Shown here piece by piece: positions 1 to 9,747 of a stretch of DNA of 64,000 nucleotides; position 1 is the first letter of the stretch, and the number at the start of each line of letters is the position of its first letter. The stretch is from JAUILH01 sp965230535 (GTDB lineage Bacteria; Bacteroidota; Bacteroidia; Flavobacteriales_D; JAUILH01), in NCBI GenBank assembly GCA_965230535.1, contig OZ246009.1:1984001-2048000 (forward strand), given 5' to 3'. The notes below the pieces were generated by a model. The model made no database searches and was not told where the DNA came from. It saw only the letters and a list, made by a program, of their open reading frames with translations. A program made the position numbers and the translations under genes.

Positions 1-52
1 TAAATATAGTAAAGCTTTTGAAATTAATGCCTAAAAGTTGGGTTTTATGAGC

Positions 53-83
53 CAAAAAAGGCGGATATTTTCACATCCGCCTT
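53..83 (-). terminator. Rho-independent terminator of the surface-adhesin operon
   Basis: Read on the minus strand, GGCGGAT (81-75) pairs with ATCCGCC (66-60), extended by two A-T pairs, around an 8-nt loop. It is followed directly by six T. It sits just after the stop of the OmpA/PD40 gene and ends the four-gene minus operon that starts near 8125. Confidence 0.9.
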
Positions 84-87
84 AAAA

Positions 88-1653
88 TTAGTTTTTGGTA
101 ACGATTATTGTGGCTCGTCTATTTTCCTGATGTTTGTCCTCAGGACAATCCTCACAGTTGTGAATAGGCTCTTCTTCACCTTTGTATTCTCCGGATATCA
201 CAGAGGCTTTTATCCCCTTGGAAATCAAGTATTCTTTCACTCGGGTAAGTCGTCTTTCAGATAACCATTTGTTATAGGTATTTGAGGCTCTTTTATCAGT
301 GTGGGCTTCAATTACGATTTTGTAGTCGCCGAAATTCTTGATCTTAGGCAAAAGCTTGTCAACTGCAATTTTGGCATCTCTGTTCATGTAAGACGAATTC
401 AAATCAAAGTAAACAATACCCTCAAACTTCTCCGGTGCAGGTAGAGGAGGGGGAGTTGTCTCAACAGGATCTTCCAGAGTGGCCATATCCGGAGATGTGG
501 CTATGTACTTCCCAAAATAGGCTCTGAATTTATCGTACGTTCCCTCAGGAAGGTTTTCTATCGTATACTCTCCCGAAGAATTGGTTTGTACGTTTTCTAC
601 AACGGTAGAATCTGAACCTTTAAAGAAAACAAACTTATCATATGTAAAGGTCGCTTCAAGGTTGTTAACTGTAATGCTTCCATCTGTACCATCTTCTGTT
701 GTTGGATTGCTTGATGTCATGACATTGAACACGATAGGTGGCGGAGGAGGAATGTAGACGTGGGTATGGTAGATTTGGTTATTACCTTCTCTGTTACTAC
801 AGAAATAGCAGTCAATTCCTGAACGAATGAAGTAGGCATCAAACACATTGGAATTAACTTTTGGTCCCAAATTTACGGGCTCACTCCAGTTTTGCCACGA
901 ATCGTCTAATCTAATGGAATAGTAGATATCTGCGTCTCCGTGAGTATCCGGACGACCATCAGAAGCAAAGTATAGTGTATCTGAATTAGGAGATAAGAAA
1001 GGAGATATTTCATATCCAGCTGTGTTGATCTTATTTCCCAGGTGAATCGGGGTATGCCAAACACCATCATCTCCTTTTCTGGAAACGTAAAGATCTTCCT
1101 GACCAAGTGTGTTTTCTCCTGCATCAGAAAGAATTAGGACATCTTCTGTTGCATTTACATGAAAACTATAGTGTTCTCCATGAAGCTCAAAATTCTCAAT
1201 AGGGAGTTTATGCGGATGATGTTCCCACGAATTCCCTTTTTTGGATGCAATAGCCACCCCTTTGTGCAAGCTTTTTCTCTTTCTTAAATAGGCATTGAGT
1301 AGGTAGATGGTACTTCCGTCCGCACTTAGACCAAATACACCATTGTTTTCCTCATTGTTCAAAGCGCCCAGGTTCTTAACAGAAGTCCATTGTCCGTTAG
1401 CATCATGCTCTGCTACCCAAATATCCTGATCGGATTCCATTTTCTCGTAGCCCTTATTCTCTTCATGGAAGGCCCTCACAAAATAAAGGTGAGAACTGTC
1501 TTTATCAAAGACTGGCTGAATCTCTTCTGCTCCTGAGTTAATCATATCCGGAAGCGGAAATGGATCCTGAAATAGAATCTCATCCTGAGATAATAAATCG
1601 GCATGCCAAGCTCCTGTCAGAAACATGGCAAGTAATAGTTTTTCCTTGCACAT
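88..1653 (-). CDS. OmpA-family protein with PD40-like repeats (SprF/PorP-linked)
   Basis: The 521-residue exported protein is probably anchored to peptidoglycan. A signal peptide covers about residues 1-22. Residues 40-300 hold WD40-like PD40 strands (for example LSPNSDTLYFASDGRPDTHG). A proline-rich linker and a carboxypeptidase-regulatory-like beta segment follow, then an OmpA C-terminal domain at about 414-521. That domain has the HTDKRASN and LSERR motifs that contact diaminopimelate in this family. Proteins of this build commonly sit downstream of porP/sprF genes in Bacteroidota gliding and adhesin loci and are thought to tie outer-membrane adhesin complexes to the wall. It is the last gene of the operon, 17 bp after the PorP/SprF gene. 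Its own role is inferred from context; the domain calls are firm. Confidence 0.85.
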   Translation of the reverse strand: MCKEKLLLAMFLTGAWHADLLSQDEILFQDPFPLPDMINSGAEEIQPVFDKDSSHLYFVRAFHEENKGYEKMESDQDIWVAEHDANGQWTSVKNLGALNNEENNGVFGLSADGSTIYLLNAYLRKRKSLHKGVAIASKKGNSWEHHPHKLPIENFELHGEHYSFHVNATEDVLILSDAGENTLGQEDLYVSRKGDDGVWHTPIHLGNKINTAGYEISPFLSPNSDTLYFASDGRPDTHGDADIYYSIRLDDSWQNWSEPVNLGPKVNSNVFDAYFIRSGIDCYFCSNREGNNQIYHTHVYIPPPPPIVFNVMTSSNPTTEDGTDGSITVNNLEATFTYDKFVFFKGSDSTVVENVQTNSSGEYTIENLPEGTYDKFRAYFGKYIATSPDMATLEDPVETTPPPLPAPEKFEGIVYFDLNSSYMNRDAKIAVDKLLPKIKNFGDYKIVIEAHTDKRASNTYNKWLSERRLTRVKEYLISKGIKASVISGEYKGEEEPIHNCEDCPEDKHQENRRATIIVTKN

Positions 1654-1670
1654 AATCGGTTAGTAGTAGT

Positions 1671-2642
1671 TTATTTACCTAATGTCAATCCTAAAACAAT
1701 CTCGTGTCCACCTCTGTTAAATGAAGCCATTTTAGATATAGACAAGTCGTATGAATATCCGAACTTGAACATATCATTGATATTCATTCCTAACATGCCA
1801 ACGATGGCGTCCTGATGACGGTAAGTGAAACCACCCCAGATCCATTTGTCATATGTCCCAATTAATGTAACGTCTAAAGACAATGGGGCAGGGGACATGA
1901 ACTTAGCCAAAAACGAAGGTGTTAAAGTCAGTTCATTTGAAACAGCTATATGGTAACCAGCTGTAATGAAGTGGTGAGGTTTAAGATCAAAGTTGGTATG
2001 ATCAACTCCCAGCCAAAGAAGTGTTTTAAGCAACTCTCCACTGCTGTATCCAACGAAAAGCTCGTTAGAGTAGAACCATAAACCTGCATTTAGGTTAATG
2101 TACCCTTGCTTTGTTCCATTTCCAAGAAACTGAGCATACTGAGCATCCGAATCATCGAGTAAGTCAACTTCATTTTGATCGAAACGGAATCTTGAGAATC
2201 CAGCTCCCAAACCAGCAGAAAGGTTGTATCCTCTCATGACAGGAATGTGGATAGAGTAGCTTCCCTGGAAATTCAGTTGCTTAAATGCTCCATATTCATC
2301 TGCGAAAATAGAACCACCAACCGCATGTTTGAGTTTTCCGGTTTTAATGTCCGGAGTTCTTGACGGACCTCTACCTCCAACTCTCAGAGAAGGATTGTAA
2401 AGTGGTGCACTTCCTTTCGACAGAGCTGTATGACCGCTCAGGTAGAAGTTTCTTGGTGCATTTTTAAAGCCTACCCACTGTTGTCTTAATCCAACGCTGA
2501 TATCCAGATACTCGTAGATACCTGATGCAGCCGGATTAAATAGATATGGATTATGCTGATACTGACTATGCTGATACTGTTGCTGTGCATCTGCACTGAA
2601 TAAAGCACCAAACAATAATGTACTTAATATTAACTTTCTCAT
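1671..2642 (-). CDS. PorP/SprF family type IX secretion outer-membrane protein
   Basis: The 323-residue protein has a clear signal peptide (MRKLILSTLLFGALFSADAQ) and the typical family opening after cleavage: a QQYQHSQYQHNPYLFNPAASG-type segment, then alternating beta strands of a predicted 14- to 16-strand barrel. In the family, SprF-like proteins are encoded next to large secreted adhesins with type B C-terminal domains and are needed for that particular cargo to reach the surface. It lies 6 bp after the stop of the giant adhesin, which fits a dedicated cargo-partner pair like SprB-SprF. It is unlikely to be the core PorP, because the other T9SS core genes are absent here. Confidence 0.9.
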   Translation of the reverse strand: MRKLILSTLLFGALFSADAQQQYQHSQYQHNPYLFNPAASGIYEYLDISVGLRQQWVGFKNAPRNFYLSGHTALSKGSAPLYNPSLRVGGRGPSRTPDIKTGKLKHAVGGSIFADEYGAFKQLNFQGSYSIHIPVMRGYNLSAGLGAGFSRFRFDQNEVDLLDDSDAQYAQFLGNGTKQGYINLNAGLWFYSNELFVGYSSGELLKTLLWLGVDHTNFDLKPHHFITAGYHIAVSNELTLTPSFLAKFMSPAPLSLDVTLIGTYDKWIWGGFTYRHQDAIVGMLGMNINDMFKFGYSYDLSISKMASFNRGGHEIVLGLTLGK

Positions 2643-2648
2643 AGCAGT

Positions 2649-5600
2649 TTAGTTTCTAATGATTGTTACTGAGCCCGATTCCGGGTTTCTTGAATCATCA
2701 CCAAAATCAATGGTGAAGAAATATGAACCTGTAGGTAACTGAACACCATTTCTTGTTCCATCCCATGGTGTAGCATATCCATTAGATTCAAACAAAAGGT
2801 TACCCCATCTGTTAACAACTCTTACTACGTTGTTAGGATAAAGTGCATTCAAATTCACAAGTTCCCATGTGTCGTTAACACCATCACCATCAGGTGTAAA
2901 TCCGGTTGGAATCTCCAACTCAAGAACAACACATTGTTCAATTGTAATGGTCACGGTTGAAGCAGCACTCTGACAACCAGCGGCAGTTTCTGTGACATAG
3001 TATACGGTTGTTCCGGTAGTGTTATTAGGAGCAAGGTTATTTCCTGTTCCAATGTTGGTGGTTAAACCTGCATCAGAGAACCAGTCAATGGTGCCTCCCA
3101 AACTTGGAGTGGCAAACATATCTGCCAAAGGATCACCAATGCAATAAGTGAAATCCGTTCCTGCAGCCGGAGCCGATGGAGTAGGAGGATCATTTAAAGT
3201 AATGGTAGAATTATCTGTTCCCACACAACCAAATAAGTCAACAATGAAATTGGTGAATGAACCAGCACTTAATCCGGTAATGATGTAATCACCTGCTGCA
3301 TCAGTCATCACCGTTCCAAGATTTACCGTACCTGATCCATCATCATATGAAATGTCGTAAGATGTACTTGGCGTTAATCCTGAAAGTGTGATAGTTCCAT
3401 CGTTTCCTCCACATGTGGTTGGATCGGATGTTGCAATCGTGAATGTAGGTGCATTTGGATCAACCAAAGTAATCACGGTGTTGTCTGAACCAGTACAACC
3501 AGTAAGTGTTACAGTAAAGTTAGTATATGAATCTGCACCTAAACCTGTAATAACATAGTTTCCGGCCCCATCGGTCATCACAGTCCCTAAATTCACTGTA
3601 CCAGTACCATCATCATAAGTGATGTCGTAAGATGTGTTAGGTGTTAATCCTGAAATAGTAATAGAACCATCAGTACCACCACATGTGGTTGGATCAACTG
3701 GTGTACCTACTGTGAATGTAGGTGCATTTGGATCAACCAAAGTAATCACGGTATTGTCTGAACCAGTACAACCAGTAAGTGTTACAGTAAAGTTAGTATA
3801 TGAATCTGCACCCAGACCAGTAATTACGTAGTTCCCGGCCCCATCGGTCATCACAGTCCCTAAATTCACTGTACCAGTACCATCATCATAAGTGATGTCG
3901 TAAGATGTGTTAGGTGTTAATCCTGAAATAGTAATAGAACCATCAGTACCACCACATGTGGTTGGATCAACTGGTGTGCCTACTGTGAACGTTGGCGCAT
4001 TTGGATCAACTAATGTAATCACAGTGTTGTCTGAACCAGTACAACCAGTAAGTGTTACCACAAAGTTAGTGTAGGAATCTGCACCTAAACCTGTAATAAC
4101 ATAGTTTCCGGCTCCATCGGTCATCACAGTCCCTAAGTTCACGGTACCAGTACCATCATCATAAGTGATGTCGTAAGATGTATTAGGTGTTAATCCTGAA
4201 ATAGTAATAGAACCATCAGTACCACCACATGTGGTTGGATCAACTGGCGTACCTACTGTGAATGTAGGAGCAGAAGGATCAGTCAATGTAATGGAACTTG
4301 CGTCAATAGTATTACAGTTGATGCCATCGATCACATCAAAGTTAGTGTAAGAATCTGCACCTAATCCGGTAATGACATAGTTCCCGGCTCCATCGGTCAT
4401 TACTGTACCTAAGTTCACCGTACCCGTTCCATCATCGTAAGAAATGTCATAAGATGTGTTAGGTGTTAATCCTGAGATTGTGATAGAACCATCTGTACCA
4501 CCACAAGTTGAAGGATCCACTGGCGTCCCTACTGTAAATGTTGGTCCGGCCGGATCATTCAAAGTAAATGATGTGTTATCCGAACCAGTACAACCGGTAA
4601 TTGTCACAACAAAGTTGGTATATGTGTCAGCACCCAAACCAGTGATCACATAGTTCCCGGCCCCATCGGTCATCACAGTACCTAAGTTCACCGTACCAGT
4701 ACCATCATCATAAGTGATGTCGTAAGATGTGTTAGGCGTTAATCCTGAAATAGTAATAGAACCATCAGTACCACCACATGTGGTTGGATCCACTGGCGTA
4801 CCTACTGTAAATGTAGGAGCAGAAGGATCAGACAGTCCAATTGGTGTATTAACAGTTGTAGAACAAGGTCCAAGCGTTACAACAAAGTTTGAGTAACCGT
4901 CAGCACCTAATCCGGTAATGACATAGTTTCCGGCTCCATCGGTCATCACGGTACCTAAGTTCACCGTACCCGTTCCGTCGTCGTAGCTAATATCATAGTT
5001 TGTATTTCCATTCAAGCCGGAAATAACAATTGTTCCATCAGTCGCTCCACATGAAGTAGGGTGGTTTCCAAGTGCAACCGTAAATGAAGGAGAAGGATCA
5101 ATTGTAAGCACTATGCTTGAATTAACCGTCGCACATGGAGAAGGATCCGTTGTAAATGTAAGTGTTACGGTTCCATTAGTGATGTCATTTGGTCCTGGAG
5201 TATATACAGCATTAGGGTCTGTTAAAGAAGAGAATCCTCCATCTCCTGAGCTACCCCAGCTACCACTGCTGGCAGAACCACCTAAGACAGCTGCCAATGT
5301 ATAAGTGTCAGCTGAACAAATAGATGCATTTGATCCGGCATTTACAGTTGGTACATTAGGATCAACAACAGTTACAGTGGCATTACAAGTGGCTGTGTTT
5401 CCGTTCACATCAGTGACAGTTAATGTTACAGTGTTTGCTCCAATATCCGCACAAGTAAATGCTGTTGGACTAACGGTTACCGTTGCCACACCACAATTAT
5501 CAGAGGAACCATTGTCAATCATTGCGGCAGTGATCGTTGCGTTACCCGCAGCATCAAGGTTTACTGAAGCATTTTGACAAATGGCTGTTGGGTTTGTGTT

Positions 5601-7745
5601 GTCGTTTACAGTCACTGTTGCGTTACAAGTAGAGCTGTTTCCGTTTACATCATTAACAGTTAAAGTCACGTTATTCGCACCAACATTGGCACAAGTAAAT
5701 GAAGAAGGGCTTACAGTAATAGAAGCAATTCCGCAATTGTCTGAAGACCCATTATCTATCATGGCCGCTGTAATTGTTGCGTTACCAGAAGCATCAAGGT
5801 TAACTGATACGTTTTGACAAACTGCTGTTGGATTAGTATTATCAGCAACGGTCACAGTAGCATTACAAGTAGAGCTGTTACCGGCTGCATCAGTTACGGT
5901 GAGCGTCACGTTATTTGCACCAATATCGGCGCAAGTAAAAGATGACGGACTTACCGTCATAGAAGCAATTCCGCAATTATCAGAAGAACCATTGTTTACC
6001 ATTGCAGCAGTTACTGTCGCATTACCAGAGGCATCCAGATTTACAGATACGTTCTGACAAGTAGCTGTCGGGTTGATGTTATCGTTAACAGTCACAGTAG
6101 CATTACAAGTAGAACTGTTACCAGCGGCATCAGTCACTGTGAGAGTTACAGTATTGGCTCCCAAATCAGCACAAGTAAAAGCAGATGGGCTCACAGACAT
6201 GGAAGTGATTCCACAGTTGTCTGATGATCCGTTGTTAACCATAGCAGCAGTAATACTTGCGTTACCAGTTGCATCCAGGTTTACAGACACGTTCTGGCAA
6301 GTAGCTGTTGGGTTAGTAGCATCAACGGTGTTGACATTGAAATTACATGATGAGCTATTTCCAACAAAATCCGTAGCGGTTAATGTTACTACAGTTGTTG
6401 TAGCTCCGCTAATGACTGTTCCTACAGCTGGAGATTGAGTGAAAGAAGCAATTCCACATCCATCAGTTGGCACAGGAGCCAGAGCTGTGTAGTCTGGAAG
6501 AGAAGCCTGACATGAAGCGTCCAGGTTCAGAGTTTGTGTTCCAGGGCAAGTAACAGATGGGTTAGTATTGTCAACTGTAACAGGACCAAAGTTTAGGACT
6601 TTGTTACATCCCTCAGCATCTGCAATGGTTAAAGAGAATGAATTACCATTTTGAAGTCCGGATACCGTTACCGTTCCATTATGCGTGGCTGGTGTTCCAC
6701 CTAAAGTACCTGAACCACCAAGAGTGATGCTTGAATAGTTACTACCTGTATATTCCGGGGAACCACCTGTTAATGTAATAGTAGCCACACCTGTACAGCT
6801 ATTTAATGACATAGAGCCAAGTATATCGTTAAGATATTTGATTTCGAAAGCGGTTCCAATATCAAAACAACCATCTCCATCCTGATCAATGTTGATGACA
6901 CCATTTGGATCACCACCGTTGTCACTATCATCTGCAGTTACCGGAACGTACCATAAGTCTTGAGAACCAGCAATACCCGGGATGACACTGTTACCGCAAT
7001 CACTGAAATCTTGTCCTGACCATAAAAGTCCTGTATAACAAGGGTCTACTGTTGGATCTGGTCCGGTAGGCGCACAAGAGTAAATGGCCCACATTACTTC
7101 AGAAGTTTCAAATGGGTTATTATCTGCAGCAGGCGGAAGTGTCCAATCCTGATTTGAGGTAAAAGAGAAACAACTTGTGGCATCATTGAAACACAGGTAA
7201 ATCACGTCTGTTCCGGCAGTCACGGGATTTCCATTATAAGTTGTGGTGAAAGTTCCAACATCTGCATTACAAGCCACAACACCTGCCGGAGATGTGGCTG
7301 TTCCACAGGCAGAGTTGATATAACAAGCCACGCTCATTCCATTGGTAGAGTTATGACCACAACCAACAGCTTCATCAATCAATACCCTCACAGTTCCTGT
7401 AAAAGTTGCTTCCCAGGTAATTTGAGGAAGCAGACCGCAATAATCGTCATTGTATGCAATCAATGCACCACCTGCATCATTTCTAATTGTCATTTCCGCA
7501 TCATATGTAACGAGCGTGTTGTCACACATAGTGAAAGTGTATGTGGCACCAGCACAAACATTTACGGTATAATAATCTCCTCCCCAAACATTGTTGATAG
7601 AAGCCCATGAACTTCCGTTGGGAGAATAAGTTGGGGTAATGTCACCAAACAAGGTGTTGGTATTAGGACATTGGGCATTAGCCGAATTAATGGCTGCCAT
7701 AAACATAAATACCCCCAAAAAGGATATAATTTTTTTCCGTGGCAT
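2649..7745 (-). CDS. Giant repeat adhesin with T9SS type B sorting domain
   Basis: The 1698-residue secreted protein starts with a signal peptide ending near NSANA. It has an N-terminal beta domain rich in Cys and Asp (about 25-360), HYR-like beta-sandwich repeats (about 382-802; four have an exact 80-residue period and share TCQNVSVNLDA and DNCG), a linker, seven about 91-residue repeats (about 880-1518; DGTGTVNLGTVMTDGAGNY core), a further Ig-like domain, and a CHU_C/type B sorting domain in the last about 85 residues (IPTGFTPDGDGVNDTWEL ... RWGNLLF). This is the build of SprB-like adhesins displayed by type IX secretion. The downstream PorP/SprF gene is the expected partner. Many Cys residues in the HYR part suggest disulfides. 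Antisense open frames over it are periodic shadows of the repeats. The ligand is unknown. Confidence 0.93.
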   Translation of the reverse strand: MPRKKIISFLGVFMFMAAINSANAQCPNTNTLFGDITPTYSPNGSSWASINNVWGGDYYTVNVCAGATYTFTMCDNTLVTYDAEMTIRNDAGGALIAYNDDYCGLLPQITWEATFTGTVRVLIDEAVGCGHNSTNGMSVACYINSACGTATSPAGVVACNADVGTFTTTYNGNPVTAGTDVIYLCFNDATSCFSFTSNQDWTLPPAADNNPFETSEVMWAIYSCAPTGPDPTVDPCYTGLLWSGQDFSDCGNSVIPGIAGSQDLWYVPVTADDSDNGGDPNGVINIDQDGDGCFDIGTAFEIKYLNDILGSMSLNSCTGVATITLTGGSPEYTGSNYSSITLGGSGTLGGTPATHNGTVTVSGLQNGNSFSLTIADAEGCNKVLNFGPVTVDNTNPSVTCPGTQTLNLDASCQASLPDYTALAPVPTDGCGIASFTQSPAVGTVISGATTTVVTLTATDFVGNSSSCNFNVNTVDATNPTATCQNVSVNLDATGNASITAAMVNNGSSDNCGITSMSVSPSAFTCADLGANTVTLTVTDAAGNSSTCNATVTVNDNINPTATCQNVSVNLDASGNATVTAAMVNNGSSDNCGIASMTVSPSSFTCADIGANNVTLTVTDAAGNSSTCNATVTVADNTNPTAVCQNVSVNLDASGNATITAAMIDNGSSDNCGIASITVSPSSFTCANVGANNVTLTVNDVNGNSSTCNATVTVNDNTNPTAICQNASVNLDAAGNATITAAMIDNGSSDNCGVATVTVSPTAFTCADIGANTVTLTVTDVNGNTATCNATVTVVDPNVPTVNAGSNASICSADTYTLAAVLGGSASSGSWGSSGDGGFSSLTDPNAVYTPGPNDITNGTVTLTFTTDPSPCATVNSSIVLTIDPSPSFTVALGNHPTSCGATDGTIVISGLNGNTNYDISYDDGTGTVNLGTVMTDGAGNYVITGLGADGYSNFVVTLGPCSTTVNTPIGLSDPSAPTFTVGTPVDPTTCGGTDGSITISGLTPNTSYDITYDDGTGTVNLGTVMTDGAGNYVITGLGADTYTNFVVTITGCTGSDNTSFTLNDPAGPTFTVGTPVDPSTCGGTDGSITISGLTPNTSYDISYDDGTGTVNLGTVMTDGAGNYVITGLGADSYTNFDVIDGINCNTIDASSITLTDPSAPTFTVGTPVDPTTCGGTDGSITISGLTPNTSYDITYDDGTGTVNLGTVMTDGAGNYVITGLGADSYTNFVVTLTGCTGSDNTVITLVDPNAPTFTVGTPVDPTTCGGTDGSITISGLTPNTSYDITYDDGTGTVNLGTVMTDGAGNYVITGLGADSYTNFTVTLTGCTGSDNTVITLVDPNAPTFTVGTPVDPTTCGGTDGSITISGLTPNTSYDITYDDGTGTVNLGTVMTDGAGNYVITGLGADSYTNFTVTLTGCTGSDNTVITLVDPNAPTFTIATSDPTTCGGNDGTITLSGLTPSTSYDISYDDGSGTVNLGTVMTDAAGDYIITGLSAGSFTNFIVDLFGCVGTDNSTITLNDPPTPSAPAAGTDFTYCIGDPLADMFATPSLGGTIDWFSDAGLTTNIGTGNNLAPNNTTGTTVYYVTETAAGCQSAASTVTITIEQCVVLELEIPTGFTPDGDGVNDTWELVNLNALYPNNVVRVVNRWGNLLFESNGYATPWDGTRNGVQLPTGSYFFTIDFGDDSRNPESGSVTIIRN
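3190..5100 (-). repeat. Seven tandem repeats of about 273 bp inside the adhesin gene
   Basis: The motif tcggtcatca recurs at 3571, 3844, 4117, 4393, 4666 and 4939, with a diverged copy (tcagtcatca) at 3301, giving spacings of 270, 273, 273, 276, 273 and 273 bp. The inner copies are almost identical at DNA level, while the first and last have diverged. This pattern is typical of expansion by unequal recombination. Copy number in an assembly may be unreliable here. Confidence 0.95.
5340..6330 (-). repeat. Four 240-bp HYR-type repeats inside the adhesin gene
   Basis: The segment ending in gacaa or ggcaa recurs with its last base at 5580, 5820, 6060 and 6300, an exact 240-bp (80-codon) period. 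Copies are more diverged than those of the neighbouring 273-bp array, so this array is probably older. Confidence 0.9.
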
Positions 7746-7756
7746 AATAAGAAGTG

Positions 7757-8071
7757 TTATTTAGATCTTGTAGTTGTCTGAGTTCTTTGTCCGGTACTCA
7801 CAGCGGCATTCTTGTTTAAGAGTGCTTTGTACCTCTCAGGATTTTCAGAAATCCATTTCTCTTTTCGAGTTTTGTAATCCAGTTTATCAGCTTCTGGATT
7901 TCCAGTGTCTTTATACTTTGGAAAATCAGCTGGTAATGATTTAATGGAATTCGATTGATTTTTGGCTTGGGGGGAATGGCCCTTTTTTAGCTCAATTTGT
8001 GGCGTTGAATTTTGCGAAAAAACAACTCCTAGTGTAAGTGTCAAACTTAACGTAAGAATGTACCTTTTCAT
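7757..8071 (-). CDS. Small secreted protein leading the adhesin operon
   Basis: The 104-residue protein has a signal peptide (about 1-19, ending VVFSQ). The mature part is hydrophilic, with the segment FPKYKDTGNPEADKLDY followed by KEKWISENPERY and a Thr/Arg-rich tail. I have seen similar small FPxYxDTGNP-type proteins in Bacteroidota but know of no assigned function, so it stays unknown. It is the first gene of the operon: a -7 box lies at 8125-8132 and the adhesin starts 11 bp after its stop. That position suggests an accessory of the adhesin, but this is inference. Confidence 0.75.
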   Translation of the reverse strand: MKRYILTLSLTLTLGVVFSQNSTPQIELKKGHSPQAKNQSNSIKSLPADFPKYKDTGNPEADKLDYKTRKEKWISENPERYKALLNKNAAVSTGQRTQTTTRSK

Positions 8072-8124
8072 AAGCAGAGTTTTAATTTAGTAAGCTTAAA
8101 TAACCCGTTGATCTGGCTAAATTA

Positions 8125-8132
8125 CAAATTTA
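8125..8132 (-). promoter_or_regulatory. -7 box (TAAATTTG) of the adhesin operon
   Basis: The minus strand reads TAAATTTG, an exact match to the Bacteroidota TAnnTTTG element, about 53 nt upstream of the ATG at 8071. No convincing TTG -33 element is present at the normal spacing. Confidence 0.55.
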
Positions 8133-8208
8133 GCGAAAATTAACAATGTTATTAACATAAAAACAGACGAGAAGGGGCTCAGTTAGGTTGCATTGAGCTA
8201 AAGTTCTG

Positions 8209-9747
8209 TTAACGTTTAAGTTGCTCAAATTTTACTCTAATAACAGATTGAACGTCCTGACCAGTGATTTTACTCTCTAACCAAGAGATGATATCGAGAT
8301 ATAAATATGGTCTTTGTTCGTAAGGAAGTTGTTTTAAATCGTCCAGCCTGTTTCTGAGGTTCTTGAAGGCTGGAATTAGCTCATTATGAGCGAGTCCCGA
8401 TAATTTTCTTAAGAATTTCAGGATTTCTTTGAGTACCATGTGTAGCTCATCCATTCTGACGAGATAGCGATAAACACTTTTAATTTGATACTCAACCAGT
8501 TCCATATTTCCCAATTCGTAATGAGCGATCAAATTTAGGATTCTTGCATAGCAATGAATGTCTTCTCTCAACTGGCTATCACTGTTATTGATGATTTTAT
8601 TCAGGTATTCAATGGCAGATTTGTTATCTCCGGAACCAAAATACAGACAAGCTATTTTATAATAGAAGACCAATATCCTGTGTTTGTCCAGTTTGAATTT
8701 GTTGGATAGCAAATTGTCTTCTATTTCCTGAACGAGGGATACACCTTTATCGAAACTGCCATCAATAAAGTGTCTGTTAATCTTACTGAGGTATATAAAA
8801 AGAAACAGGCTTGTTTTAATGTTGTCATCCTGAATATTCACCTCTGTCTCTAGCATTTCCATCCTCTTAATAGAGTCTGAGAGATTTCTGTATTGAAGCG
8901 TGTTGAATTGCGCAGTCATCAGGTTGTGCATGCCCTTTAGATAATCGTCTAAATGCGTTTGAATCAGATCTGAGCTGGTGAATAAATCTACCCAGTACCT
9001 GCTGTATTTGTAAAAGTTGACGAAATCCTGAAGAATGTAATGGTACCACGCATAAGACTGATAGAGGTAGAGCTTTTCCAGAAAACTCATTTCTCCAATT
9101 TTATAATCAGGCAATTCAGCTCTGAAGAAGCGTTTTACCATTTCTGCGTCTTTCTCATTCCTTATATAGCCCACTTTTATATAAAGTCCGTATAATTTCA
9201 AAGAAAGACTGGACAAGACATTGATTCTGACGATTGAAGAAATCGCACTTTTAGATTGAGAGCTCAGTTGTTCGGCTCTGTTCTCCAGGCTTCTTGTGAT
9301 GTATCTGGACTCAATGTACTTTTCAAACTCTATGATGTCGAGCATCAATATTGGTTGTTTGTGCTCTTCTGCTGCAATTTTAGCTTTGTCCAGAATTTTA
9401 AGACTCTGCATATAAAGTCCTTTAGTATAGAGTACTCTGGCAAAATCAAATTGTTCTCTAATTGCCGATACAGAGTTTTGAGATACATCACCAAGCCTTA
9501 AGCTTTTAAGAATTTGTTTATAGAGATTGGCCTTGAGATTTGAAATTTGTGCTTTTTTAATCTCAGTGTTTTTCTTCAGAATAGCCGTTTCATCGTATTC
9601 GCCTTGTTTTTCAATAGCTTCAAACAAATGCAAAAACTTAAGATTACCGATCTTATTTCGTTGAGCATACAGCTTGAATTGGCGTTTTTCAGACTTGCTT
9701 AACGACTTTATTAGGTGGACAAGATGTTCGGTTTGTTCTTTTGGCAT
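8209..9747 (-). CDS. Helical-repeat (TPR-like) protein of unknown function
   Basis: The 512-residue protein has no signal peptide or membrane segment, so it is probably cytoplasmic. It opens with a charged helix (MPKEQTEHLVHLIKSLSKSE) and continues as amphipathic helix pairs, with TPR-like stretches such as the one around ILVFYYKIACLYFGSGDNKS. Large proteins starting LxxLIKSLSKSEKRxF are frequent in Flavobacteriia, usually annotated only as hypothetical or TPR proteins. It is transcribed alone; a -7 box on the same strand is at 9837-9844, giving a leader of about 84 nt. The next gene downstream has its own promoter. Scaffold or regulatory roles would be guesses. Confidence 0.75.
   Translation of the reverse strand: MPKEQTEHLVHLIKSLSKSEKRQFKLYAQRNKIGNLKFLHLFEAIEKQGEYDETAILKKNTEIKKAQISNLKANLYKQILKSLRLGDVSQNSVSAIREQFDFARVLYTKGLYMQSLKILDKAKIAAEEHKQPILMLDIIEFEKYIESRYITRSLENRAEQLSSQSKSAISSIVRINVLSSLSLKLYGLYIKVGYIRNEKDAEMVKRFFRAELPDYKIGEMSFLEKLYLYQSYAWYHYILQDFVNFYKYSRYWVDLFTSSDLIQTHLDDYLKGMHNLMTAQFNTLQYRNLSDSIKRMEMLETEVNIQDDNIKTSLFLFIYLSKINRHFIDGSFDKGVSLVQEIEDNLLSNKFKLDKHRILVFYYKIACLYFGSGDNKSAIEYLNKIINNSDSQLREDIHCYARILNLIAHYELGNMELVEYQIKSVYRYLVRMDELHMVLKEILKFLRKLSGLAHNELIPAFKNLRNRLDDLKQLPYEQRPYLYLDIISWLESKITGQDVQSVIRVKFEQLKR

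Noticed and set aside
3190..6330. CRISPR-like or other spaced repeat array
   Set aside because: The repeats are directly adjacent, in frame and protein-coding with periods of 273 and 240 bp; there are no unique spacers.
3634..6438. Plus-strand open frames of 63-121 codons opposite the adhesin gene
   Set aside because: They recur with the repeat period and simply mirror the Thr/Val-rich repeats; no signal, start context or promoter supports them.
8176..8199. Hairpin after the helical-repeat gene as its terminator
   Set aside because: Only a 5-bp stem with a long loop and no T-run on the minus strand.
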